Shown here in pieces: positions 16,507 to 22,644 of a DNA stretch of 29,576 bases. The translations under genes were made by a program, and so were the position numbers. Position 1 is the stretch's first letter; each line of letters begins with the position of its first letter. Source of the stretch: Acinetobacter sp. UBA3106 (GTDB lineage: Bacteria > Pseudomonadota > Gammaproteobacteria > Pseudomonadales > Moraxellaceae). The stretch is taken from positions 59,527 to 89,102 of the forward strand of contig DFAM01000019.1 of assembly GCA_002365595.1 (NCBI GenBank), given 5' to 3'. The notes under the pieces are model-generated. The model saw nothing but the letters and a program-made list of their open reading frames with translations, ran no database searches and was not told the DNA's origin.

Positions 16507-17340
16507 TCATGACTGCTTGGCTAGAAGTGTTGAAGATGACGTTTTCAGCACTTTTTGCTGTAGTCGGGCTAAGCCTTCAATCATTTGTGTTTGCACTTCC
16601 TGAGTCAGGCTTTCAACAGTATGTCCCTGAACCGCAATTGCCGGTAATGCCATTAAATGTGCGGTGACTTTGGGCATTTCCAGCACTTTTTTGACATGTT
16701 CAGCAAAACTGATATTGCCTACAAACGGCGCGACTGTATCGAGTTGCCCATCCTGATTGACATAACAAATCAGGCAAATTTGTACTGGACGATTTGCTTC
16801 AATGGCAGAACCTAAAATCCGGCCATAAATTTTTTTAATTTTGCTGCCATCTGAAGTGGTAGCTTCTGGAAAAAACAGCACAGGAATATTCTGTTTTAAA
16901 AATGTGGTAATTTGCTCTTTAATTTTAATCGAATCACCAGAACCACGTTTAATAAATAATGTGCCACCGCCCTTGGCCAGTTTCCCAAATAAAGGCCATT
17001 TTTCAATTTCAGCTTTGGCTAAAAAGAACACCCGCGCTCCTGAACCCAGAACTGCTACATCCAGCCAGGAAACATGATTGCTCACCCATAAAGCCGGTTC
17101 ACGTGGAATCACGCCATGTACCTGAATTTCAAGGTTAAAGACTTTACATAACTGACGGCAAAAATGCTGTACATAACGGGTATTACACGGATTATTCGGG
17201 TCTTTATATAAACGGTGGCGAAAAACCAGATAAAATCCTTGAATAATCGCCCCTAAACCAGTCACTAATTTTTTGCTATACAAGAAAAATTTAGACAGGC
17301 CATTTAACGATGAAGTTTCTGTTACAGAGGATTGAGTCAT
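16507..17340 (-). CDS. Lysophospholipid (1-acylglycerol-3-phosphate) acyltransferase, PlsC family
   Basis: Transfers an acyl chain to a lysophospholipid at the inner membrane. The 277-residue protein has a hydrophobic N-terminal segment (about 25-40), the catalytic H89-x4-D94 motif in SNHVSWLDVA, block II GTLFIKRGSG (126-135), and block III FFPEATTSDGSKI. Block III is usually P-E-G-T; here Ala replaces Gly after the essential Glu159, a variant also seen in some PlsC-like acyltransferases. The gene ends 6 bp from the convergent phospholipase D-family stop, so two phospholipid-active genes sit tail to tail. Substrate specificity, including ornithine-lipid-type acyl transfer, cannot be settled from the sequence. 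Confidence 0.88.
   Translation of the reverse strand: MTQSSVTETSSLNGLSKFFLYSKKLVTGLGAIIQGFYLVFRHRLYKDPNNPCNTRYVQHFCRQLCKVFNLEIQVHGVIPREPALWVSNHVSWLDVAVLGSGARVFFLAKAEIEKWPLFGKLAKGGGTLFIKRGSGDSIKIKEQITTFLKQNIPVLFFPEATTSDGSKIKKIYGRILGSAIEANRPVQICLICYVNQDGQLDTVAPFVGNISFAEHVKKVLEMPKVTAHLMALPAIAVQGHTVESLTQEVQTQMIEGLARLQQKVLKTSSSTLLAKQS
16526..16556 (+). terminator. Probable plus-strand terminator inside the convergent acyltransferase 3' end
   Basis: AGTGTTGAA (16526-16534) pairs with TTCAGCACT (16544-16552), with one G-U pair, and four more T follow. Because the converging stops are only 6 bp apart, the phospholipase D-family transcript would end within the antisense 3' end of the acyltransferase gene. 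Confidence 0.45.
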
Positions 17341-17701
17341 AGATTGATCACTAATTACCAGCTACAGCGTTTAATCATTTATTTGCTGTCATTCTATACT
17401 GTTCATTTTAATCTTGCATTGATCATACCCGCCGGAACTGGCTATTTTTTTATAATATCTAAGATATAAAACCCATAAGTGATTTATTTTCCTAAAAAAT
17501 ATTGGAGATCTAGGCTGGTTTGAAAAATACAGAAACCAATTTCTTATCAATAGCCAAACATTGTTGAATAGCTTTTGATAACAACCTTTTATTGAATGAA
17601 TATCTTGTTACGATGCTTTGTTATGTTTTTGCTATTTCTCACTATATCGGCACTTTTTCTACTAAAATAAATCTTTAATCATGCAGTAGAGATCATCCTT
17701 A
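17341..17701. other. Divergent intergenic region between the acyltransferase and hflX genes
   Basis: This is 361 AT-rich bases with no supported gene. It must hold promoters for both genes. A perfect TATAAT is at 17451-17456 without a convincing -35 box. The clearest structure is an inverted repeat, TTATCAATAGC (17544-17554) and GCTTTTGATAA (17571-17581), matching at 10 of 11 positions with a 16-base spacer, which could be an operator or a leader hairpin. Confidence 0.5.
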
Positions 17702-19033
17702 GTGGAATATTTTGAGCAACATCAGGGTAGTGAACGAACAATCTTGGTGAGTGTATCGGTACAGCAGTTAGACGACCTGGATGCAGAAGAATTTCATTTA
17801 TTGGCCGAATCTGCCGGTGCTGAGATTCTCGAACATATTACCGCTCAACGTATAAGACCTGATCCCAAACTGTTTATTGGTTCTGGCAAAGCAGAAGAAA
17901 TTGCCGCTCTGGTACAGGACTTAGAAGCCAGCCTGGTCATTTTCGACCATTCTCTGACCCCGGCTCAAGCCCGCAATTTAGAAAAAATCATGCAATGCCG
18001 TGTGGTTGACCGTACCGAACTGATTTTAGATATTTTCGCCCAACGCGCCCGTACCTATGAAGGTAAACTGCAAGTTGAATTGGCACAGTTACAGCACCTC
18101 TCCTCACGTTTAGTCCGTAGCCGGGGTAATCTCGACAGTCAAAAAGGCGGGATTGGCTTACGTGGCCCGGGTGAAACCTTGCTTGAAACTGACCGCCGCT
18201 TACTGCGTATCCGCATGGGGCAACTCAAAACCAAGCTGGATAAAGTTCGTCAAACCCGCATGCAAGGCCGTGTTGCACGGCAAAAAGCCGCGGTTCCGAC
18301 CGTTTCTTTAGTCGGTTATACCAATGCCGGTAAATCCACCCTGTTTAATATTCTGGCCAAGAGCGATGTGTACGCGGCAGATCAGCTGTTTGCAACACTA
18401 GACCCCACTCTGCGCCGTTTGGAATGGGATGGCATTGGACGTCTAGTGCTAGCAGATACTGTCGGTTTCGTGCGTAATCTTTCGCATTCTTTAGTCGAGT
18501 CCTTTAAGGCGACTCTGGAAGAAACCTTGGAAGCTACCCTGCTACTTCACGTGATTGATTCTAGCAGCCCGGATATGCTGGAACAGATTGAAGCGGTAGA
18601 ATCCGTTTTAAAAGAAATTGGCGTCAATGTGCCGGTACTGCGCGTTTACAACAAAATTGATATCAGTGGCGAAGATGCCAAAATTGTCTATGCCAAACCG
18701 CACCTGCCCGATCGTGTCTATGTTTCGGCGCATTCCCAGCAAGGACTAGACCTGTTACGTCAAGCAGTGCAAGAATGTCTGATGGGCCAAATGCAAAGTT
18801 TCGAGCTGATGTTAAAGCCTGCATATGGCAAATTGCGTACCCAACTGTATGCACTGAATGTGATTCAATCTGAAAATTATGATGATGCCGGTAATCTGCA
18901 TTTGCATGTGATTATGGCACCGCAAAAGCTTGAACAGCTGATTAAACAGGCGCATTTACCCATAGATGAAATTCTTGGACATAAAGCTGCACAATTTGAG
19001 CGGCCGCTTGAAGAATTTGAAATAAAAAGATAA
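17702..19033 (+). CDS. hflX: Ribosome-splitting GTPase HflX
   Basis: A 443-residue HflX-family GTPase that binds the 50S subunit and rescues stalled or heat-damaged ribosomes. The N-terminal HflX domain (1-195) includes LFIGSGKAEEIAAL, HSLTPAQARNLE, RVVDRTELILDIFAQRA and KGGIGLRGPGETLLETDRR. The GTPase domain has G1 GYTNAGKS (205-212), G3 DTVGF (252-256) and G4 NKID (317-320). A GTG at 17702 is the start; the nearest upstream ATG in frame meets a stop at once, and the resulting N-terminus (MEYFEQHQG) fits the family. It is not next to hfq as in enterobacteria. lrgA begins 43 bp downstream, so some cotranscription is possible. Confidence 0.95.
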   Translation: MEYFEQHQGSERTILVSVSVQQLDDLDAEEFHLLAESAGAEILEHITAQRIRPDPKLFIGSGKAEEIAALVQDLEASLVIFDHSLTPAQARNLEKIMQCRVVDRTELILDIFAQRARTYEGKLQVELAQLQHLSSRLVRSRGNLDSQKGGIGLRGPGETLLETDRRLLRIRMGQLKTKLDKVRQTRMQGRVARQKAAVPTVSLVGYTNAGKSTLFNILAKSDVYAADQLFATLDPTLRRLEWDGIGRLVLADTVGFVRNLSHSLVESFKATLEETLEATLLLHVIDSSSPDMLEQIEAVESVLKEIGVNVPVLRVYNKIDISGEDAKIVYAKPHLPDRVYVSAHSQQGLDLLRQAVQECLMGQMQSFELMLKPAYGKLRTQLYALNVIQSENYDDAGNLHLHVIMAPQKLEQLIKQAHLPIDEILGHKAAQFERPLEEFEIKR

Positions 19034-19059
19034 ATCAGTTAAAACGTGATAAGTGTAAT

Positions 19060-19065
19060 TATAAT
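19060..19065 (+). promoter_or_regulatory. Consensus -10 box close to the lrgA start
   Basis: TATAAT at 19060-19065 lies only 11 bases before the lrgA ATG at 19077; a weak -35 candidate, AGTTAA, sits 17 bp upstream. If used, it would give an mRNA with a leader of only a few bases. Confidence 0.35.
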
Positions 19066-19076
19066 ACTTGGTAAAA

Positions 19077-19448
19077 ATGGACTGGATAAAAACAATCGAC
19101 TGGCCGGCCTGGATTGGCACACTGGCATTAATCATCTGCTTCCGCGAAGGAGCAGTATGGTTAACCACACAATTTCATCATCCTGAACTGGGCAATCTGG
19201 TGGGCTTGATCAGCCTGTTGGTGACCTTATTTATTTGGAGAAATTTCAATAAATTACCGACTCGTTTGGTCGATACCAATAACAAGATTATGAAAGAAAG
19301 TGCTTTTGCCTTTTTACCGATTAGCGCAGGTTCATTGCTTATGCTGACCCAGATGGGCAAAGAAATGCCGGCTTTTCTACTGGTGATGTTTATCAGCACC
19401 CTGATCCCCCTGTGGGTCTATGCAAAAATGTCCAAGCGCTGGTTATAG
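19077..19448 (+). CDS. lrgA: LrgA/CidA-family membrane protein
   Basis: A 123-residue inner-membrane protein with four predicted helices and the LrgA-type core: PELGNLVGLISLLVTLFIW in the N-terminal half and ESAFAFLPISAGSLLML in the C-terminal half. It is followed 9 bp later by an LrgB homologue, the usual pair (YohJ-YohK in E. coli). LrgAB/CidAB proteins were described as holin/antiholin-like regulators of murein hydrolases, and later work ties them to export or uptake of small carboxylates such as pyruvate or glycolate; which applies here is unknown. ATG 19077 is chosen over the in-frame TTG at 19068; neither has a good ribosome binding site. Confidence 0.85.
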   Translation: MDWIKTIDWPAWIGTLALIICFREGAVWLTTQFHHPELGNLVGLISLLVTLFIWRNFNKLPTRLVDTNNKIMKESAFAFLPISAGSLLMLTQMGKEMPAFLLVMFISTLIPLWVYAKMSKRWL

Positions 19449-19457
19449 GGAAATTAT

Positions 19458-20132
19458 ATGTTTGCAGTACTCTCCGGTTTTTTCATTACCCTGATTGCCT
19501 ATCTTGTCGCAAAACCGATTAATAAACGCCTGCCACAAATTCCGGTCATTGTGATTGGGATGTTTTTGATTATTGGACTGTTGTTTGTATTCGGAATTCC
19601 TTATACATCCTATATGGCTCAGGTCAACCCACTGTTTAATCGCCTTTTAGGTTATGTCACCGTCGCATTGGCCATTCCCCTGGCGGCCATGCGTTATGAT
19701 GATTTGCCACTGAAAGCCATGCTCGGAATTCTGGTTTTTGCCAGTATCAGTGCGGTCGCGTTACCGATGGGGCTTGCCTATTTATTACATATGACCGATT
19801 CAAGCATTATGGCATTTGCTACTCGTGCCGTAACCACACCCATCGCCATTAATATTGCCACCCTGCTCCATGCGCCTATTAGTATGGTCATTCTTATTGT
19901 GATTTTATCCGGCGTAATTGGAGCAGCCTTTTCTCCCTTGATCCTGCGGCATATTAATGATGAACGTGCATCAGGTCTGGCTTTAGGCTTGGCGGCTCAT
20001 GCTATTGGCACAGCTCAGGCATGGCAAAGAGGCAGCGTCGCAGGACGCTATGCTGCGTTTGGTATGGCAGTAAATGCTGTATTTACCGCCATCTGGTTAC
20101 CGACATTTATACTTTATTTGCAAAATATGTGA
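19458..20132 (+). CDS. lrgB: LrgB-family membrane protein
   Basis: A 224-residue inner-membrane protein with six or more predicted helices. Family marks are the loop ATRAVTTPIAINIA (compare SV-T-PIA in LrgB), GVIGAAFSPLIL and the C-terminal ASGLALGLAAHAIGTAQAWQRG with the conserved G-x-A-x-H-x-x-G-T. AGGGAAA precedes ATG 19458, and it follows lrgA by 9 bp, so the two form an operon. The transcript likely ends at the hairpin at 20172-20217, which also covers the start region of the next gene. Confidence 0.92.
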   Translation: MFAVLSGFFITLIAYLVAKPINKRLPQIPVIVIGMFLIIGLLFVFGIPYTSYMAQVNPLFNRLLGYVTVALAIPLAAMRYDDLPLKAMLGILVFASISAVALPMGLAYLLHMTDSSIMAFATRAVTTPIAINIATLLHAPISMVILIVILSGVIGAAFSPLILRHINDERASGLALGLAAHAIGTAQAWQRGSVAGRYAAFGMAVNAVFTAIWLPTFILYLQNM

Positions 20133-20154
20133 CTGATGAATCACCAATAAACAT

Positions 20155-20182
20155 TTGTAGAGTCAAAATTTAACCTTATGAT
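20155..20182 (+). promoter_or_regulatory. Possible promoter for the first DUF2147 gene
   Basis: TTGTAG (20155-20160) and TATGAT (20177-20182) are 16 bp apart. The -10 box lies in the left arm of the downstream hairpin, so a transcript from here would carry only the right arm and leave the Shine-Dalgarno free. Tentative, as the -35 match is poor. Confidence 0.3.
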
Positions 20183-20217
20183 AAAAAATATTTTATAAAA
20201 TTATCATAAGGTTTTTT
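20172..20217 (+). terminator. 13-bp hairpin: lrgB terminator that also masks the next gene's Shine-Dalgarno
   Basis: AACCTTATGATAA (20172-20184) and TTATCATAAGGTT (20201-20213) pair perfectly around a 16-base A/T loop, followed by four more T (20214-20217). It has the form of an intrinsic terminator for lrgAB, though rather AT-rich. The AAGG at 20208-20211, the only binding site for ATG 20219, lies inside the right arm. Confidence 0.7.
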
Positions 20218-20218
20218 G

Positions 20219-20665
20219 ATGAAAAATTTTAAAATTTTAGCCGCCCTTCTTCTTTCTGCCAGCAGTAGCACTATTTTTGCTGAAGACATTTCGGGAACCT
20301 GGAAAAACATTGATGATAAAACCGGTTCTTCAAAAGCGATCCTTGAAATTCGTCAAGAAAGTAACGGCACTTATACGGCGAAAATTGTAAAGGTAACGCC
20401 TCGTCCGGGTTATACCCCTAAAGAAACCTGTGTGAATTGTCCTGCACCTTATACCAATAAGCCTATTTTAGGTATGGATGTCGTAAAAGGTTTAAAACCG
20501 GCCGGTGGATCCAATTTTACTCAGGGCAAGATTATCGATCCCCTTACTGGTCATGTCTACAGTATGAAAGCGAAATTAAGTCCAAACGGTAAACGCTTAA
20601 CCTTGCGTGGTTATGTCGGTGTTTCAGCATTGGGCCGCAGTCAGACTTGGATTAGAAACGACTAA
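20219..20665 (+). CDS. Exported DUF2147 protein, copy 1 of 5
   Basis: A 148-residue secreted protein. The signal peptide ends at about IFA|ED (residue 21); the mature part opens with ISGTWKNIDDKTGS and holds the C-x2-C motif in ETCVNCPAPYT, ending with GYVGVSALGRSQTW. DUF2147 (PF09917) members are small beta-rich periplasmic or outer-membrane-associated proteins of unknown role. ATG 20219 is chosen over the TTG at 20216. The body is closest to copy 2 (shared RQESNGTYTAKI), while the last codons and 3' flank are identical to those of copy 3. Unlike copies 2, 4 and 5 it lacks a TTGACTAAT promoter and has its binding site in a hairpin. Confidence 0.88.
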   Translation: MKNFKILAALLLSASSSTIFAEDISGTWKNIDDKTGSSKAILEIRQESNGTYTAKIVKVTPRPGYTPKETCVNCPAPYTNKPILGMDVVKGLKPAGGSNFTQGKIIDPLTGHVYSMKAKLSPNGKRLTLRGYVGVSALGRSQTWIRND

Positions 20666-20736
20666 ATATGACAAAAAGCCGCACTATGTGGCTTTTTTAT
20701 TCACTGATATACAAATAAATCACATTATTTTTCATT
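20648..20736 (+). repeat. Exact 89-bp repeat, copy A (3' end and downstream region of DUF2147 copy 1)
   Basis: The stretch from TGGATTAGAAACGAC in the last codons through the terminator to TTTTTCATT is identical, base for base, to 21856-21944 after DUF2147 copy 3. Identity in non-coding DNA between genes that differ clearly in their coding parts points to recent duplication or gene conversion. Confidence 0.9.
20673..20698 (+). terminator. Terminator after DUF2147 copy 1
   Basis: AAAAAGCCGC and GTGGCTTTTT pair around ACTAT, with one G-U pair, ending in a T-tract. It lies within the 89-bp repeat. Confidence 0.85.
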
Positions 20737-20752
20737 ATTATGAAGCAATGGG

Positions 20753-20781
20753 TTGACTAATATTTAAACGACAACTATATC
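20753..20781 (+). promoter_or_regulatory. Sigma70-type promoter of DUF2147 copy 2
   Basis: TTGACT (20753-20758), a 17-bp spacer and TATATC (20776-20781). The box continues as TTGACTAATATTTAAACGA, closely similar to the promoters of copies 4 and 5. Confidence 0.65.
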
Positions 20782-20827
20782 TTTAATACAGACAAGAAAA
20801 ATATTTTCCACACTCCCAGGAGTTAAT

Positions 20828-21274
20828 ATGAAGAAAAATCTATTATTTGCTGCTTTTGTTGGTGTAGTTTTCAGTGGGAATGTGTTGGCAAATGATCTTA
20901 GCGGAACTTGGAAAACCATTGATGATAAAACCGGTTCGGCAAAAGCGATCCTTGAAATGCGTCAGGAAAGCAATGGGACTTATACGGCAAAAATTATCAA
21001 AGTAACTCCACGTCCGGGTTATACCCCTAGAGAAACCTGTGTCAATTGTCCGGCACCTTATACCGATAAACCCATCTTAGGCTTAGATATTTTAACGGGG
21101 TTGAAATCTTCCGGCGAGAATCAGTTTGTGAATGCCAAAGTGCTGGATCCACTGAACGGTAAAATCTATAGCGGCAAAGCAAAGCTTAGTCCTAATGGTA
21201 AACGTCTTACTCTCCGCGGTTATGTCGGTGTGTCCGCACTTGGCCGCAGCCAAACCTGGATTAAACAAGATTAA
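20828..21274 (+). CDS. Exported DUF2147 protein, copy 2 of 5
   Basis: A 148-residue secreted protein with a signal peptide ending at VLA|ND (residue 21), then DLSGTWKTIDDKTGS, C-x2-C in ETCVNCPAPYT and GYVGVSALGRSQTW. AGGAG lies just before ATG 20828. The mature part matches copy 1 most closely, but the signal-peptide sequence VFSGNVLA is shared with copy 4, so the gene looks like a mosaic of the family. I see no terminator in the 149 bp before copy 3, so copies 2 and 3 may be cotranscribed. Function unknown. Confidence 0.9.
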   Translation: MKKNLLFAAFVGVVFSGNVLANDLSGTWKTIDDKTGSAKAILEMRQESNGTYTAKIIKVTPRPGYTPRETCVNCPAPYTDKPILGLDILTGLKSSGENQFVNAKVLDPLNGKIYSGKAKLSPNGKRLTLRGYVGVSALGRSQTWIKQD

Positions 21275-21380
21275 ATTGTGCAGATTACAGGTCAGCATAA
21301 ATGGGTAGATAATACGAATAAGCAACTAAAAATGTTATTCTCAAAGATCGCTTAATTTCGTATTTCTGCCCCCACTTTAA

Positions 21381-21406
21381 ATAAGTCAACAGGATCGCTG
21401 ACTTAT
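21381..21406 (+). repeat. 8-bp inverted repeat in the leader of DUF2147 copy 3
   Basis: ATAAGTCA (21381-21388) and TGACTTAT (21399-21406) are perfect arms with a 10-base spacer, 17 bases before ATG 21424 and just upstream of its GAGGGA binding site. No T-tract follows, so it is not a terminator; it could be an operator or a translational hairpin. Confidence 0.4.
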
Positions 21407-21423
21407 ACAAATGAGGGAATGTT

Positions 21424-21873
21424 ATGAAAAAATTAGCAATCACCGTTACATGTGTCGTAGCGCTATCAAGCAGTTTTTCAGTTTTTGCTCAGGACATCAT
21501 TGGTACATGGATTCAAATTGATGATAAAACAGGTTCACCTAAAGCACTGATTGATATTCAAAAACAAACAGATGGGTCTTATTCCGGAAAAATTATCAAA
21601 GTCACCCCACGCCCAGGTTATAAGCCCCGCGAAACATGTTTCCAATGTCCTCCGCCCTATACCAATCAGCCTATTTTGGGATTAGAAGTTTTTAAGGGTC
21701 TAAAACATGTCGATGGCAATAATTATGCAAACGGTCGGGTACTTGATCCTTTAACCGGAAAAATATATGGCTTGAAAGGACGAATTACCCCTAACGGTAA
21801 ACGTTTTATCTTACGTGGTTATATAGGAATTTCTGCTTTGGGCCGAACCCAGACCTGGATTAGAAACGACTAA
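21424..21873 (+). CDS. Exported DUF2147 protein, copy 3 of 5 (most divergent)
   Basis: A 149-residue secreted protein with a signal peptide ending at VFA|QD (residue 22), IIGTWIQIDDKTGS, C-x2-C in ETCFQCPPPYT, and GYIGISALGRTQTW. GAGGGA precedes ATG 21424. It differs most from the others in its middle region (KQTDGSYSGKI, GLKGRITPNGKRFILRG). It has no TTGACTAAT promoter and no terminator separates it from copy 2, but its 3' flank is the same 89 bp found after copy 1. Function unknown; the conserved cysteines suggest a disulfide or metal site in the periplasm. Confidence 0.88.
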   Translation: MKKLAITVTCVVALSSSFSVFAQDIIGTWIQIDDKTGSPKALIDIQKQTDGSYSGKIIKVTPRPGYKPRETCFQCPPPYTNQPILGLEVFKGLKHVDGNNYANGRVLDPLTGKIYGLKGRITPNGKRFILRGYIGISALGRTQTWIRND

Positions 21874-21944
21874 ATATGACAAAAAGCCGCACTATGTGGC
21901 TTTTTTATTCACTGATATACAAATAAATCACATTATTTTTCATT
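21856..21944 (+). repeat. Exact 89-bp repeat, copy B (3' end and downstream region of DUF2147 copy 3)
   Basis: Identical to 20648-20736, offset by 1208 bp. The identity stops just before the TTGACTAAT promoter boxes, which are similar but not identical in the two places. Confidence 0.9.
21881..21906 (+). terminator. Terminator after DUF2147 copy 3
   Basis: Same hairpin and T-tract as after copy 1, within the 89-bp repeat. Confidence 0.85.
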
Positions 21945-21960
21945 TTGATGACACGCGATA

Positions 21961-21988
21961 TTGACTAATTTCCAAACGATCCTAATAT
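21961..21988 (+). promoter_or_regulatory. Sigma70-type promoter of DUF2147 copy 4
   Basis: TTGACT (21961-21966), a 16-bp spacer and TAATAT (21983-21988). The spacer shares AAACGA with the copy 2 promoter. Its position shows that translation must start at 22038, not at the ATG overlapping the -10 box. Confidence 0.65.
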
Positions 21989-22037
21989 GGTTTTTATAGA
22001 TTATAAAAAATTACTCACCACAACCGTAGGAAATTAT

Positions 22038-22487
22038 ATGAAAAAAAATATCTTACTTACTGCTCTTGCCGGTTTAGTTTTTAGTGGGAATGTATTGGCA
22101 CAAGATCTATCGGGTACTTGGCAACAAATTGATGACAAAACCGGTTCACCTAAAGCTATTATTGAAATTCGTAAAGATGCGAATAATACCTATGCCGGTA
22201 AAATTGTTAAAGTGACACCTCGCCCAGGTTATACACCACAAAAGACATGTAACAAATGCCCTGCACCCTATACCAATCAGCCTATTTTAGGTATGGATGT
22301 ACTGACTGGATTAAAGCATGTTGAAGGTACAAATAACTATGAAAAAGGCCGGGTCATCGATCCGTTGGCAGGCAAAATTTATGATGCCAAAGTTCGACTG
22401 AATGCGAATGGAAAACGCCTCACCCTACGTGGTTATATTGGGATCTCAGCACTAGGCCGCAGTCAAACCTGGCTGCGTCTGGATTAA
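22038..22487 (+). CDS. Exported DUF2147 protein, copy 4 of 5
   Basis: A 149-residue secreted protein with a signal peptide ending at VLA|QD (residue 21), then LSGTWQQIDDKTGS, C-x2-C in KTCNKCPAPYT and GYIGISALGRSQTW. The ATG at 22038 follows TAGGAAAT and gives an N-terminus aligned with the other copies; the frame is open to 21987, but that start overlaps the promoter. The mature part is closest to copy 5 (shared TNNYEKGRVIDPLAGK and KVRLNA). Own promoter and own terminator make it a single-gene unit. Confidence 0.9.
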   Translation: MKKNILLTALAGLVFSGNVLAQDLSGTWQQIDDKTGSPKAIIEIRKDANNTYAGKIVKVTPRPGYTPQKTCNKCPAPYTNQPILGMDVLTGLKHVEGTNNYEKGRVIDPLAGKIYDAKVRLNANGKRLTLRGYIGISALGRSQTWLRLD

Positions 22488-22507
22488 GCCCGATTTATTA
22501 TGCTAAG

Positions 22508-22532
22508 AAGCCACTCTATGCAGTGGCTTTTT
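22508..22532 (+). terminator. Terminator after DUF2147 copy 4
   Basis: AAGCCACT (22508-22515) and AGTGGCTT (22522-22529) pair perfectly, and three more T follow. Confidence 0.85.
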
Positions 22533-22575
22533 CATGTAAAAAGGAATTCTTTTTTTTAATTTATTCAGTACAATA

Positions 22576-22603
22576 TTGACTAATATTTTAATCTATCTAA
22601 TAT
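22576..22603 (+). promoter_or_regulatory. Sigma70-type promoter of DUF2147 copy 5
   Basis: TTGACT (22576-22581), a 16-bp spacer and TAATAT (22598-22603), again starting TTGACTAAT as in copies 2 and 4. Confidence 0.65.
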
Positions 22604-22644
22604 ATCGACTTTGTAAAAAGTGAACCAATTTTTGAAGGTCTGAT

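Noticed and set aside
17451..17456. Isolated TATAAT upstream of hflX as its promoter
   Set aside because: There is no acceptable -35 box at 16-18 bp, and such a hexamer is common by chance in AT-rich DNA.
17596..17670. A 24-codon hydrophobic ORF upstream of hflX
   Set aside because: It has no Shine-Dalgarno, and hydrophobic short frames are expected by chance in T-rich DNA.
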